Positions 1 to 8,344 of a stretch of 64,000 bases of DNA are shown here, one piece after another. Each line of letters begins with the position of its first letter. Position 1 is the first letter of the stretch. The stretch comes from Hydrogenophaga sp. (GTDB lineage Bacteria; Pseudomonadota; Gammaproteobacteria; Burkholderiales; Burkholderiaceae_C): assembly GCF_011390835.1 (NCBI RefSeq), contig NZ_JAABRQ010000003.1:1-64000 (forward strand). The letters are read 5' to 3'. A program made the translations under genes and the position numbers. The notes under the pieces were generated by a model that saw nothing but the letters and a program-made list of their open reading frames with translations, did no database searches and had not been told where the DNA came from.

Positions 1-18
1 TGAACTCCTAGGCATGTA

Positions 19-53
19 GAAAAAGAAAGGGCCCCGTCCTGTCGGAGGGGCCC
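19..53 (-). terminator. Rho-independent terminator of the oxidase operon
   Basis: On the minus strand a GC-rich hairpin (arms GGGCCCC and GGGGCCC, plus a short inner TCC/GGA pairing) is followed directly by a T-rich tract, seen on the plus strand as GAAAAAGAAA. It lies about 95 bp beyond the stop of the SCO gene, the last gene of the minus-strand oxidase operon, so it most likely ends that long transcript. Confidence 0.85.
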
Positions 54-148
54 AGTCGGGGTTCAAATCAGGCCAAGGGGGCCATCAACAGGTTAAGCGA
101 GGGGCTTGCCCGAGGGTGCCGTTTCTTCTGGAGGCGAAAAGCGGGCGA

Positions 149-751
149 TCAGCCCCCGGCCAGCAACTTTTTCACATCATCGGCCAGTGCCTGTGCACCC
201 GTGCCGTAGCGGTGGTAGAGGCGCACGCGGCCTTGCGGGTCGTACACATAGCTGCCCGCCGAGTGGTCCATCGTGTAAGCCTCTGGCGAGCTGCCCACCA
301 CCTTCTTGTAGTAAATCTTGAAGCTCTTGGCCACCTCGGGCAGTTCCTCTGGCTTGGCGTAGAGCGCGAGAAAGCTGGGGTCGAAAGCGGCCATGTAGGC
401 CTTCATGATCTCGGGCGTGTCGCGTTCGGGGTCGATGCTGACGAACAGGCCCTGCAGGCGATCACCGTCAGCGCCCAGCAGCTGCTTGGCTTGTGCCATC
501 TCGGTCATCGAGGTCGGGCACACGTCGGGGCACTGGGTGAAGCCAAAGAAGATGACCACCACCTTGCCCTTGAAATCGGCCAGGGTGCGCGGCTGCCCGT
601 TGTGGTCGGTGAGCGAGAATCCAGTGGCGTAGTCGGCGCCGGTGATGTCGATGCCGGTGAACGGCACCTTGGTTTCTCCACAGGCCGCCAGCGCCAACGA
701 CGCTGCGCCAGCCAACAAGCAACGACGACGGGAAATAGACAGGAATTTCAT
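149..751 (-). CDS. SCO1/SenC family copper-dependent oxidase assembly lipoprotein
   Basis: A thioredoxin-fold protein of about 200 residues that, in this family, delivers copper or reductant to the CuA site of cytochrome oxidase subunit II on the periplasmic side of the inner membrane. The family signature CPDVC (CxxxC) and the downstream metal-ligand histidine in MDHSAG are both present. The start at 751 gives a lipoprotein signal: basic residues, a hydrophobic run, then LALAAC as lipobox. The ORF-track start 13 codons upstream would bury this signal, so I prefer the internal ATG. It is the last gene of the oxidase operon, separated from ctaB by a dispersed repeat. A second SCO gene lies in the copper cluster at 39.1 kb. 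Confidence 0.93.
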   Translation of the reverse strand: MKFLSISRRRCLLAGAASLALAACGETKVPFTGIDITGADYATGFSLTDHNGQPRTLADFKGKVVVIFFGFTQCPDVCPTSMTEMAQAKQLLGADGDRLQGLFVSIDPERDTPEIMKAYMAAFDPSFLALYAKPEELPEVAKSFKIYYKKVVGSSPEAYTMDHSAGSYVYDPQGRVRLYHRYGTGAQALADDVKKLLAGG

Positions 752-787
752 GGTGGTTTGACCGAAGTGAGGTACCTGGTTCCAGTG

Positions 788-868
788 CACCGCGGAACCG
801 GCTTTGCCGCGCCGCCAGAGCGTCCCCCTGGAGAGGGTGACGAGCGCAGCGCGGCGCGGGGGGGTGGT
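788..868. repeat. Dispersed GC-rich intergenic repeat, copy A
   Basis: This stretch begins CACCGCGGAACCGGC, contains a C-run/G-run hairpin (CCCCCT...AGGG) and ends in a GCGCAGCGCGGCGCG-like tract. It fills the gap between the stop codon of ctaB and the SCO gene. Related copies lie at 61.4 kb and 63.2 kb in the same orientation and also abut the stop of a minus-strand gene. Similarity may extend leftwards to the shared word ACCGAAGTG near position 761. No coding function is seen. Confidence 0.8.
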
Positions 869-1768
869 CTAAATGTAATGATCGATCAGCAGCGCTGCAA
901 ACAGCAGTGACAAATGGATGAGCGAAAAGCGAAAGGTCTTGCGCGCAAGCGCATCGGAGTAATCGCGCCACAGCACGAAAGCGTAGGTGCAGAAGCCGAT
1001 GCTGAGGATCACCGCGGACAACAGGTAGAACCAGCCGCTCATGCGCATGATGAAGGGCATGAGGCAGGCGGCGAACAACACCACGGTGTAGAGCAGGATC
1101 TGCAAGCGAGTGAACTCCGAGCCGTGCGTGACCGGCAACATCGGCAGGCCGGACTTGCGGTAGTCCTCCACCCGGTACAGGGCCAGCGCCCAGAAATGCG
1201 GCGGCGTCCAGAGGAAGATGATGAGGAACAGGATCAGCGCCTCGGGCGCGACCACTCCCGTCATCGCGGCCCAGCCCAGCACCGGCGGCATGGCGCCTGA
1301 GGCACCACCGATGACGATGTTCTGCGGTGTCAGCGGCTTCAAGATCACGGTGTAGATCACCGCGTAGCCCACGAAGGTGGCAAAGGTCAGCCACATGGTC
1401 AGCGGATTGACCCAGAAGTACAGGATGGCTGAACCGGCGGCGCACAGCACGGCCGAGAAGCTCAGCGTGCGCACATTGGTCAGCTCACCTTTGGCAGTCG
1501 GCCGCCAAGAGGTGCGCTTCATCCTGGCATCGATGTGCTGCTCGACCACGCAGTTGAACGCCGCCGCAGCGCCGGCCACCAGCCAGATGCCAAAACACGC
1601 GATGGCGGCGAGCTGCACGTCAGCCCAGCTCGGCACACCCGGCACCGACAGCACCATGCCGATCAGCGCGCAGAACACGATGAGCTGGATCACGCGCGGC
1701 TTTGTCAGCGCGTGGTACTGACGCCAGGCCGAAGGCAGGGCGACAGCATAAGAAGATGCGGTGCTCAT
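869..1768 (-). CDS. ctaB: Protoheme IX farnesyltransferase (heme O synthase)
   Basis: A polytopic UbiA-family membrane protein of 299 residues that transfers a farnesyl group from farnesyl diphosphate to protoheme, making heme O, the precursor of heme A for the aa3 oxidase. It opens with the TKPRVI motif, has the prenyl-diphosphate/Mg-binding region [15 protein letters not shown], and shows about eight or nine hydrophobic helices. The length is typical for the family. Its ATG overlaps the stop of the heme A synthase gene as ATGA, so the two consecutive heme-modifying enzymes are translationally coupled. It is often named cyoE when found with a bo3 oxidase; ctaB fits the context here. Confidence 0.96.
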   Translation of the reverse strand: MSTASSYAVALPSAWRQYHALTKPRVIQLIVFCALIGMVLSVPGVPSWADVQLAAIACFGIWLVAGAAAAFNCVVEQHIDARMKRTSWRPTAKGELTNVRTLSFSAVLCAAGSAILYFWVNPLTMWLTFATFVGYAVIYTVILKPLTPQNIVIGGASGAMPPVLGWAAMTGVVAPEALILFLIIFLWTPPHFWALALYRVEDYRKSGLPMLPVTHGSEFTRLQILLYTVVLFAACLMPFIMRMSGWFYLLSAVILSIGFCTYAFVLWRDYSDALARKTFRFSLIHLSLLFAALLIDHYI

Positions 1769-2919
1769 GGGGACGATCGTGACAGGTTCAGGGCCTGCGC
1801 GGCGCTGGTTTGTTCGACGCTGCGGGTGCTCATCAGCGCGCCGGTCATGAGGATGACGAGCGCCGCCGCCCCACCGGTGTGGGCCACGGCGGCCAGCAGC
1901 GGCCAGTCGAGCACCACGTTGGTCAGCCCGCTGGCGAATTGCCAGGCGGCCAGCAGCAGCAAGCCTTTTGCGATCCCGCGCGTGTCAGGTGTCTGCCACA
2001 GCAGCCAGGCCAGCCAGCCCATGCCGGCCAACACCACGAAGGCGCTGAGCCGGTGCACATAGTGAATGGCCGTGAGGGCCGCAAACGGCAGTCCGTCGCC
2101 GGTGTGGGTCAAGCCGAGTTCGCGCCAGATGGCAAAACCGTGGCGGAAGTCCATCGCTGGCCACCAGCTGCCCTGGCAGGTTGGAAACTCGCTGCAGGCG
2201 AGTACCGCGTAGTTGGTACTCACCCATCCGCCTAGCGCAATCTGCAGCCACACAAGTGCGAATACACCGAGCAAGACTTTGCGAACCATGGCCGGCAGCT
2301 CGGTACGGCCCGCCCGACCGCGATCGGACAGCTCGTAGGCCACCGATTGAGCGCGCAGCAGGGCCAGCAGGCCCATGCCACCGAGCAGGTGCAGCGTGAC
2401 GATGGCGGGGAACAGCTTCATGGTCACGGTCAACGCGCCAAAAGCACCCTGCAGGCAGACCCAGACCAAGGTGACGGTGGGCCACCAGAATGAGACCTTC
2501 AGCCGCCGCCGCTCGACCCAGCTCACCGCAGCCAGCACCAGGATGAGCACGCCCACTCCCGTGGCAAGGTAGCGGTGGATCATCTCGATCCAGGCCTTGG
2601 AGAAGGTGACTGGCCCGGTGGGCATGGCGGCCTGGGCTGCCGCAATCGAATCCTTGGCACCGACCGGGCTCACGCTGCCGTAGCAGCCCGGCCAGTCGGG
2701 GCAACCGAGCCCGGAGTCGGTGAGGCGGGTGAAGGCGCCAAACAGGACGAGGTCGAAGGTGAGAAACAGGGTGACCAGGGTCAGCACCCGCAGGCGCTGA
2801 GCGGGCGCCGAGTCGCGGTTGCGCAGCCAGACCCAGGCCAGAGGCCCGAGTGCGATCACCACGCCCAGCAACATGATGCGGGCGATGGGGGCGAGGTCGT
2901 AGAGCGGCTGGATGTCCAT
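1765..2919 (-). CDS. ctaA: Heme A synthase (COX15/CtaA family)
   Basis: A 384-residue multi-helix membrane enzyme that oxidises the C8 methyl of heme O to the formyl group of heme A. The four family histidines are visible in two homologous halves: [29 protein letters not shown] and AHTGGAA. The length fits the proteobacterial COX15 type rather than the shorter Bacillus form. It lies between the SCO-like gene (59 bp upstream) and ctaB (4 bp overlap). It carries a long N-terminal segment with an Arg/Asn-rich cytoplasmic stretch after the first helix. Confidence 0.95.
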   Translation of the reverse strand: MDIQPLYDLAPIARIMLLGVVIALGPLAWVWLRNRDSAPAQRLRVLTLVTLFLTFDLVLFGAFTRLTDSGLGCPDWPGCYGSVSPVGAKDSIAAAQAAMPTGPVTFSKAWIEMIHRYLATGVGVLILVLAAVSWVERRRLKVSFWWPTVTLVWVCLQGAFGALTVTMKLFPAIVTLHLLGGMGLLALLRAQSVAYELSDRGRAGRTELPAMVRKVLLGVFALVWLQIALGGWVSTNYAVLACSEFPTCQGSWWPAMDFRHGFAIWRELGLTHTGDGLPFAALTAIHYVHRLSAFVVLAGMGWLAWLLWQTPDTRGIAKGLLLLAAWQFASGLTNVVLDWPLLAAVAHTGGAAALVILMTGALMSTRSVEQTSAAQALNLSRSSP

Positions 2920-2978
2920 GTCAGTGGTGTCCGACCCCTGCAGGAGCGGTGAGCTCGGGTGTGCGCGGGAGCTTCATA

Positions 2979-3659
2979 TCAAGGGAGGTTACGGCCCGAC
3001 TTGTCCCAGAACGCAGAGGCGCGCAGAAGGCGGTCCAGGTCTCGCTTGGCCTGCTTGGGATCGAGGTTGGCCGGAAAACGCATCATCCAGTTGCCCAGGG
3101 GGTCGACCACATAGAGGTGGTCCTCCAGGCGCTGTCCGGGCGCGGGCTCAAGCCAGCTGGCGATCTCGACGGCGTCGACCTGCAACACGTCGGCGGCTGC
3201 AGTGGCCAGTCGCAGCGGCTCGGTGAGCGGTGCCCCTCCGGTGCGAAGCCAGACCCAGTCGAGCCGGTCTTTTTCACGGCCCAGGGTTTCGCGCAGCTGG
3301 CGCTGCAGCAGCAGGTGGTCCAGGCATGCGGCGTTGCACGCGCTGTCGGCCACGCTGATCAGCAGCCACTGGTCTTTCAGGCTCGCCAGCGGCACGGTCT
3401 GTCCCGCTGCGTTCACGCCGGTGAAAGCGGGAATCGGACGTTGTGGCTGGATCAGCTCACCGTAATTGCGACGTCCTTCGGGACGGATCACGTAATAGGT
3501 GAAATACGACGCAATGACGGGCGTGGCACACACCAGGAACAGTGCCAGCATCTTCCATCGACCTGAGCGGGTGACGGCGGCCGAGCGCGCGCTGGCCTGA
3601 TCCAGCTGCGGCAAGCTGTGCACGGTCAGGGTCAGGGGTTCATCAGGCAGCTGGGCCAT
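2979..3659 (-). CDS. Membrane-anchored SCO-like protein of the oxidase operon
   Basis: A 226-residue protein with one N-terminal membrane helix (around residues 38-57, MLALFLVCATPVIASYFTYY) and a periplasmic domain. The start at 3659 is chosen because it overlaps the end of SURF1 by 17 bp and removes a low-quality extension. Burkholderiales oxidase operons often carry such a protein here, usually annotated only as hypothetical or cytochrome oxidase-associated. The domain looks thioredoxin/SCO-like: it keeps a Cys pair with SCO spacing (CNAAC, compare CPDVC) and a later DHLYVVDPLGNW segment that aligns with the SCO segment DHSAGSYVYDPQG. I infer a thiol or copper role in CuA or CuB assembly; this is not established by the sequence alone. 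Confidence 0.8.
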   Translation of the reverse strand: MAQLPDEPLTLTVHSLPQLDQASARSAAVTRSGRWKMLALFLVCATPVIASYFTYYVIRPEGRRNYGELIQPQRPIPAFTGVNAAGQTVPLASLKDQWLLISVADSACNAACLDHLLLQRQLRETLGREKDRLDWVWLRTGGAPLTEPLRLATAAADVLQVDAVEIASWLEPAPGQRLEDHLYVVDPLGNWMMRFPANLDPKQAKRDLDRLLRASAFWDKSGRNLP

Positions 3660-4380
3660 GGGACTTGGGCTTTCGGCGAGGGGAGAGAATTTGGAACCAG
3701 AGGTAAAGCAGAGCGGCCAGCGCAAACAGCGCGAACCACTGCACGGCGTAGCCATAGTGCTTCTGCACGCCCGCATTCACGCGGGGCCACTCGCGCAAAA
3801 GGCCGTCTTCGGTGTCACCGGTCTGCATGACCGAAGCATCCAGAAGGCGCAGACCCGACGCTTCGGCCATCGTAGCCACATCGATATTTTGCCGGATCGG
3901 TCCTGGCGTAGGCTCGCCGAGCTCGTATAGCTTGGCTGGTGGCGGGGCCAAACGGCCGTCGATGACTACCTCGCCAGCGGGCGTGTCCACGACGGGTATC
4001 CGACTGCGGTCGGTGAAGTCGCGCGGTGTCCAACCTCGCTGCACCAGCACGGCCTGATCGCTCCCGCTCAGCCGCAGCGGTGTGACCAGGAAAAATCCGG
4101 TGCGGCCATTCATCTGGCGGTTGTCGAGAAACACGCTGGCCTCAGGCAGCCATTGGCCGCGCAAGCGCACCGATCGATGAATCTCTGCCTGCAGGTCACT
4201 CGAAGCGAGCAAACTCTGCTCATTCAGGGCAGGCAACCCGGATCGCTGGTCCACCTTGGCCTGCAGCGCTTCCTTCTGGGCCGCCCGGTCTAGCTGCCAG
4301 CGACCGAGCGATGCGGTGATCGCCAGGGTGAGCACAGTGGCTGCCGTCACGACCCAGAAGCGCCGTCCTCGGGTACTCAT
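3643..4380 (-). CDS. SURF1 family cytochrome oxidase assembly protein
   Basis: A 245-residue inner-membrane protein with the SURF1 layout: an N-terminal helix (WVVTAATVLTLAITASLGRWQ) carrying the family LGxWQ motif, a large periplasmic domain, and a C-terminal helix (YAVQWFALFALAALLYLWFQ). SURF1 proteins help insert heme A into subunit I. The domain has the typical RGWTPRDF and GEPTPGPIRQN elements. The ORF track extends 87 codons upstream, but the ATG at 4380 immediately precedes the basic residues and first helix, and the extension runs antisense into the divergent DUF2909 gene. Confidence 0.93.
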   Translation of the reverse strand: MSTRGRRFWVVTAATVLTLAITASLGRWQLDRAAQKEALQAKVDQRSGLPALNEQSLLASSDLQAEIHRSVRLRGQWLPEASVFLDNRQMNGRTGFFLVTPLRLSGSDQAVLVQRGWTPRDFTDRSRIPVVDTPAGEVVIDGRLAPPPAKLYELGEPTPGPIRQNIDVATMAEASGLRLLDASVMQTGDTEDGLLREWPRVNAGVQKHYGYAVQWFALFALAALLYLWFQILSPRRKPKSHGPAA

Positions 4381-4425
4381 GGCCAGATCCCCACCCGGGC
4401 GGGCGCGGCGCCGATAATGGTGGCC

Positions 4426-4668
4426 ATGAAATATTTTGTGATCGCTGGCTTCGTGGCCATCATCGGCAGTCTGGGCGCGGCGCTGGTCTTCATGATGCGG
4501 GGCGGCCAGGGGGGGGATGAAACTACCGACGCCGCCACCCCTCCCCGCAACGGCATGGCTCGCGCCCTGGCGTTCCGGGTGGGGTTTTCGATTTTGCTGT
4601 TTCTGATCGTGCTCATCAGTTATTGGATGGGCTGGATCCAACCCACCGGATTGCCGGTTCAGCCCTGA
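4426..4668 (+). CDS. DUF2909 family twin-transmembrane small protein
   Basis: An 80-residue protein with two hydrophobic helices (about residues 3-24 and 50-69) joined by a Gly/Asp/Thr-rich linker. This matches the DUF2909 or twin-transmembrane family often found beside cox3 and SURF1 in betaproteobacteria. The second ATG (4426) gives the usual MKYFVIAGF-type start; the ATG at 4417 would add three residues. It is the only plus-strand gene within the oxidase operon, divergent from SURF1 with about 45 bp between starts, and ends at a bidirectional terminator. Its role is unknown; an oxidase-associated membrane function is inferred from position only. Confidence 0.85.
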   Translation: MKYFVIAGFVAIIGSLGAALVFMMRGGQGGDETTDAATPPRNGMARALAFRVGFSILLFLIVLISYWMGWIQPTGLPVQP

Positions 4669-4689
4669 AGAGGCGCTCAGGCCAGTGCC

Positions 4690-4721
4690 AAGAAAAAAGC
4701 GCCGGTCGGCGCTTTTTTCTT
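4690..4721. terminator. Bidirectional Rho-independent terminator
   Basis: A symmetric hairpin with stem GCGCC/GGCGC and flanks AAGAAAAAA and TTTTTTCTT works on both strands. On the plus strand it ends the DUF2909 transcript. On the minus strand it lies 32 bp after the cox3 stop, so the oxidase operon may be partly terminated here before SURF1, or SURF1 may have its own promoter. Confidence 0.88.
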
Positions 4722-4752
4722 GGGCCAGTGGGACGCCGGTACGCCCCGACGA

Positions 4753-5634
4753 TCACATCCAGTAGACCAGGATATAAAGCCCCAGCCACACCACGTCCAC
4801 GAAGTGCCAGTACCAGGCCGCGCCTTCGAAACCAAAATGGCTCTTGGCGCTGAAGTGACCTTTCTGCAGGCGCAGGGTGATGAACAACAACATCAACATG
4901 CCTACAAAAACGTGGAAACCGTGGAAGCCGGTCAGCATGAAGAAGGTAGAGCCGAAGATGCCCGAGCTGAGCTTGAGGTTCAGGTCGGTGTAGGCGTGGT
5001 AATACTCGTAGCCCTGCACGCAGAGGAAGACGATACCCAGCAACACGGTCATCCACATGAAGCCGATGGTTTTGGCGCGCTGGCCCGCCTGCAGGGCGTG
5101 GTGCGCAATGGTCAGCGTCACGCCTGAAGTCAGCAGTAGGGCAGTGTTGATGGTGGGCAGCCAGAATGGACCCATGGTCTGGAACGGGTCGACGATGCCA
5201 CCCGGCGACGCGGTAGCACCAGCCTGCACGCTGGGCCAGACCGCGCTGAAGTCAGGCCAGAGCAGCGAGTTCTCAAAATTACCCAGGGCCGGCACCGAGT
5301 GAGTGCGCGCCCACCAGAGAGCGGTGAAGAAGGCGCCAAAGAACATCACTTCGGAGAAGATGAACCAGCTCATGCTCCAGCGGTAGGACAGGTCAATCTT
5401 GCGACCATACAGACCGCTTTGGCTTTCACCGACCGCATCGCGGAACCACTGAAACAGCACCACAGACCAGAACGTCAGACCGAAGGCCACCGAGTAGGCG
5501 CCCCAGCCTGCGCCGTTCACCCATTGCCCCGCGCCCAGAATGACGAAGAACAGACCGATGGAGGCCATCACTGGGTGCCGCGAAGGGCCCGGAACAAAGT
5601 AGTACGGCGTGGTGCCGTGTGCGGCTGAAGACAT
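4753..5634 (-). CDS. ctaE: Cytochrome c oxidase subunit III
   Basis: A 293-residue seven-helix subunit III of the heme-copper oxidase. The N-terminus MSSAAHGTTPYYFVPGPSRHPV is typical for proteobacterial COX3, and later motifs include FMLTGFHGFHVFVGM near the C-terminus and WYWHFVDVVWLGLY at the end. The ORF-track start lies 120 codons upstream and runs through the DUF2970 gene in another frame; the ATG at 5634 is the family start. The subunit stabilises the catalytic core and may form an oxygen channel. Confidence 0.96.
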   Translation of the reverse strand: MSSAAHGTTPYYFVPGPSRHPVMASIGLFFVILGAGQWVNGAGWGAYSVAFGLTFWSVVLFQWFRDAVGESQSGLYGRKIDLSYRWSMSWFIFSEVMFFGAFFTALWWARTHSVPALGNFENSLLWPDFSAVWPSVQAGATASPGGIVDPFQTMGPFWLPTINTALLLTSGVTLTIAHHALQAGQRAKTIGFMWMTVLLGIVFLCVQGYEYYHAYTDLNLKLSSGIFGSTFFMLTGFHGFHVFVGMLMLLFITLRLQKGHFSAKSHFGFEGAAWYWHFVDVVWLGLYILVYWM

Positions 5635-5699
5635 GCTCACTCCTAAACGCTTGTCGCTTGTTTGAATATTGAAATACCGAAATTCGCGATGGTCCGCGG

Positions 5700-5909
5700 T
5701 CAGCGAACCACCCAGTTGACGAGCGCAATCAGGCCGCCCACAAACAACAAGGCCATGACGACGCCGACCACGATGATGTGGATCGGATTCAGGCTGGCAA
5801 TGTCTTTTTGGTAGTCGGCCTGGCGGCGCACACCCAAAAATCCCCAGAGCACGGCCTTGACCGTGCCCCGAATCGAGCCCTTGCGCTGGTGGATCGGCAG
5901 ATCGCTCAA
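5700..5909 (-). CDS. DUF2970 family small membrane protein
   Basis: A 69-residue protein with a basic N-terminal segment (HQRKGSIRGTVKAVLWGFLGVRR) and one C-terminal helix (IHIIVVGVVMALLFVGGLIAL). It matches the DUF2970 family, which is typically encoded between cox11 and cox3 in betaproteobacteria. Its ATG overlaps the cox11 stop by 4 bp, indicating translational coupling. The function is unknown; a role in oxidase assembly is inferred from its conserved position. Confidence 0.88.
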   Translation of the reverse strand: MSDLPIHQRKGSIRGTVKAVLWGFLGVRRQADYQKDIASLNPIHIIVVGVVMALLFVGGLIALVNWVVR

Positions 5910-6535
5910 ACAGCCCCCGCCAACGCTTTGGGTGCCAGCACGGGCGTGCCGGCCACATCCTGTGGCGCGGCAGGAACCTTGCCGCCCACTTCAAAGAAGG
6001 TGTAGGACAATGTAATGGTGGACACGTCCTTCGGCAGCTTAGGGTCGATCACGAACGCGACCGGCCATTCTTTCTTTTCACCCGGCGCCAGGGTGTACTG
6101 CGTGAAGCAGAAGCACTCAAGCTTGTTGAAATGCGCCATGGCCTGTTTGGGCGCGTAGCTGGGAATCGCCTGCGCTGCCATGGTGCGGTTCTGAATGTTC
6201 TGGAACTCGTAGAGCACTGTGGTCAGTTCACCCGGATGTACCTGCAACGAACGAACCTCAGGCTTGAAATGCCAGGGACCGCGCACGTTGACATCGAATT
6301 CCACCGTGATAGTACGCGAGCGGTCAACCTGGGTGTTGGAAGGCAGCTTGGGCTTGAGACCAGGCACCTCGCGCTCGGACAGCGCGAGGATGTTGATGCC
6401 AGTGACCTCGCAGATGGCGCGGTAGATCGGGACCAGCGCGTATCCGAATGCGAACATGCCCAACGTGATCACGCCGAGCTTGCCCACCATTTTGAAATTT
6501 TCGCGCTTCAGTCCCATGGTCGATGCTCTGTTCAA
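5906..6535 (-). CDS. ctaG: Cytochrome c oxidase assembly protein CtaG/Cox11
   Basis: A 209-residue protein with one N-terminal helix (VGKLGVITLGMFAFGYALVPIYRAIC) and a periplasmic immunoglobulin-like domain. It delivers Cu(I) to the CuB site of subunit I. The diagnostic copper motif ECFCFTQ is present, as is the family YTFFEV element near the end. The start could be the first Met or the Met at position 7 (MGLKREN); I keep the first. It follows the 37-residue assembly gene by 16 bp and overlaps DUF2970. Confidence 0.95.
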   Translation of the reverse strand: MNRASTMGLKRENFKMVGKLGVITLGMFAFGYALVPIYRAICEVTGINILALSEREVPGLKPKLPSNTQVDRSRTITVEFDVNVRGPWHFKPEVRSLQVHPGELTTVLYEFQNIQNRTMAAQAIPSYAPKQAMAHFNKLECFCFTQYTLAPGEKKEWPVAFVIDPKLPKDVSTITLSYTFFEVGGKVPAAPQDVAGTPVLAPKALAGAV

Positions 6536-6551
6536 AAGGGTTCGACGGGCT

Positions 6552-6665
6552 TCAGCCGCCGAACAAGGTCATCTTGCCCACAAAGCCAAGGAAAAAGACC
6601 GCCGCCACCGACGCCAGAATCAGCGCCAGGCGGAGGTTGTGTTTCTTTTGTTCGTTCGGGTTCAT
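6552..6665 (-). CDS. 37-residue cytochrome oxidase small assembly protein
   Basis: This gene is too short for the ORF track. On the minus strand an ATG at 6665 opens a 37-codon frame ending in TGA at 6552. It begins MNPNEQKKHNLR, has a single hydrophobic helix (LALILASVAAVFFLGFVG) and ends KMTLFGG. The gene lies 15 bp after the ctaD stop and 16 bp before cox11, exactly where betaproteobacterial oxidase operons carry a very small membrane protein. The polar, basic start followed by one helix is typical of a small membrane assembly factor. Its biochemical role is not established. Confidence 0.85.
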   Translation of the reverse strand: MNPNEQKKHNLRLALILASVAAVFFLGFVGKMTLFGG

Positions 6666-6680
6666 GGGCAGTGAAGCCAA

Positions 6681-8300
6681 TCAGCCCACCACTTTGGTGG
6701 CAGCCGCATTGAGCTTGGGCGGGTTCTCAAAGGTATGGAATGGCGCTGGCGAGGGAACTTCCCACTCCAGGCCTTCGGCACCTTCCCAAGGGTTCTGCGG
6801 CGCTTTTTCACCCTTGCCACGCATGGCGGGGATGATCACGGCAACGAAGAAGTAGACCTGGGCAATGCCGAAGGCAAACGCGCCCACCGAAGCGACAGCG
6901 TTGAAGTCGGCGAACTGCATCGGGTAGTCGGCGTAGCGACGGGGCATACCGGCCAGACCCAGGAAGTGCATCGGGAAGAAGGTGATGTTGAAGGAAATCA
7001 TCGACCACCAGAAGTGGATCTTGCCCTTGGTTTCGCTGTACATCACACCGGTCCACTTGGGCAGCCAGTAATAGATGCCGGCGAACATGGCGAACAGGGA
7101 ACCGGCGACCAGCACGTAGTGGAAGTGAGCCACCACGTAGTAAGTGTCCTGCATCTGGATGTCGATCGGCGCCACCGACAGGATCAGGCCGGTGAAGCCA
7201 CCCAGCGTGAACACGAAGATGAAGCCAACCGCCCATAACATAGGGGTCTCGAACGTCATCGAGCCTTTCCACATGGTCGCGATCCAGTTGAAGATTTTCA
7301 CGCCGGTGGGCACGGCGATCAACATCGTCGAGTACATGAAAAACAGCTGGCCGGTCACCGGCATGCCGGTGGTGAACATGTGGTGGGCCCACACGACAAA
7401 GGACAGGATGGCAATCGAGCCGGTCGCGTAGACCATGGAGGCATAGCCAAACAACTTCTTGCGCGAAAACGCGGGCACCACCTGACTCACGATGCCAAAG
7501 GCCGGCAGGATCATGATGTAGACCTCGGGGTGGCCAAAGAACCAGAAGATGTGCTGATACATCACCGGGTCACCGCCGCCGGCGGGGTTGAAGAAGCTGG
7601 TGCCGAAGTGACGGTCGGTCAGCGTCATGGTGATGGCGCCGGCCAGCACGGGCATGACGGCGATCAGCAAATAGGCGGTGATCAACCAGGTCCAGCAGAA
7701 CATGGGCATCTTCATCAGCGTCATGCCGGGGGCGCGCATGTTGAGGATGGTCACGATGATGTTGATCGAGCCCATGATGGAGCTCGCGCCCAGAATGTGC
7801 AGCGCGAAAATGCCAGCGTCCATGCTGGGGCCCATTTGCAGCGTCAGCGGTGCGTAAAGCGTCCAGCCAGCGGCGGGTGCGCCACCGGGCATGAAGAACG
7901 AAGAAACCAGCATCAGCGCGGCGGGGATCATCAGCCAGAAGCTGAAGTTGTTCATGCGCGCGAACGCCATGTCCGAGGCGCCGATCTGCAACGGCACCAT
8001 CCAGTTCGCGAAGCCCACGAAGGCCGGCATGATTGCGCCGAACACCATGATCAGGCCGTGCATGGTGGTGAGCTGGTTGAACAGCCCCGGGTTCACCAGC
8101 TGCAGGCCGGGCTGGAACAGTTCGGCACGGATCAGCAGTGCCAGCACGCCGCCCACCATGAGCATGGTGAAAGCGAACAGCAGGTACAGCGTCCCGATGT
8201 CTTTGTGGTTGGTCGCGTAGACCCAGCGACGCCAGCCAACGGGAGCGTGGTGGTCGTGGTCATGGCCGTGGGCGTCGTGGTGGTCGAGAACTGCACTCAT
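6681..8300 (-). CDS. ctaD: Cytochrome c oxidase subunit I
   Basis: The 539-residue catalytic subunit, with twelve helices carrying heme a, the heme a3-CuB centre and the proton channels. The CuB ligand region FGHPEVYIMILPAFGI and the double-His motif AHHMFTTGM are present, as are the conserved YATNHKDIGTLY start and the VVAHFHYVL heme-ligand region. It reduces oxygen to water and pumps protons. A His/Asp-rich N-terminus (HHDAHGHDHDHH) precedes the first helix and could bind metal, although such tails are common. It lies 44 bp downstream of coxB. Confidence 0.98.
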   Translation of the reverse strand: MSAVLDHHDAHGHDHDHHAPVGWRRWVYATNHKDIGTLYLLFAFTMLMVGGVLALLIRAELFQPGLQLVNPGLFNQLTTMHGLIMVFGAIMPAFVGFANWMVPLQIGASDMAFARMNNFSFWLMIPAALMLVSSFFMPGGAPAAGWTLYAPLTLQMGPSMDAGIFALHILGASSIMGSINIIVTILNMRAPGMTLMKMPMFCWTWLITAYLLIAVMPVLAGAITMTLTDRHFGTSFFNPAGGGDPVMYQHIFWFFGHPEVYIMILPAFGIVSQVVPAFSRKKLFGYASMVYATGSIAILSFVVWAHHMFTTGMPVTGQLFFMYSTMLIAVPTGVKIFNWIATMWKGSMTFETPMLWAVGFIFVFTLGGFTGLILSVAPIDIQMQDTYYVVAHFHYVLVAGSLFAMFAGIYYWLPKWTGVMYSETKGKIHFWWSMISFNITFFPMHFLGLAGMPRRYADYPMQFADFNAVASVGAFAFGIAQVYFFVAVIIPAMRGKGEKAPQNPWEGAEGLEWEVPSPAPFHTFENPPKLNAAATKVVG

Positions 8301-8344
8301 GATCGATTCCTTTGATGCTCAGTATTTGTTGTGCTGTCGGCGGG

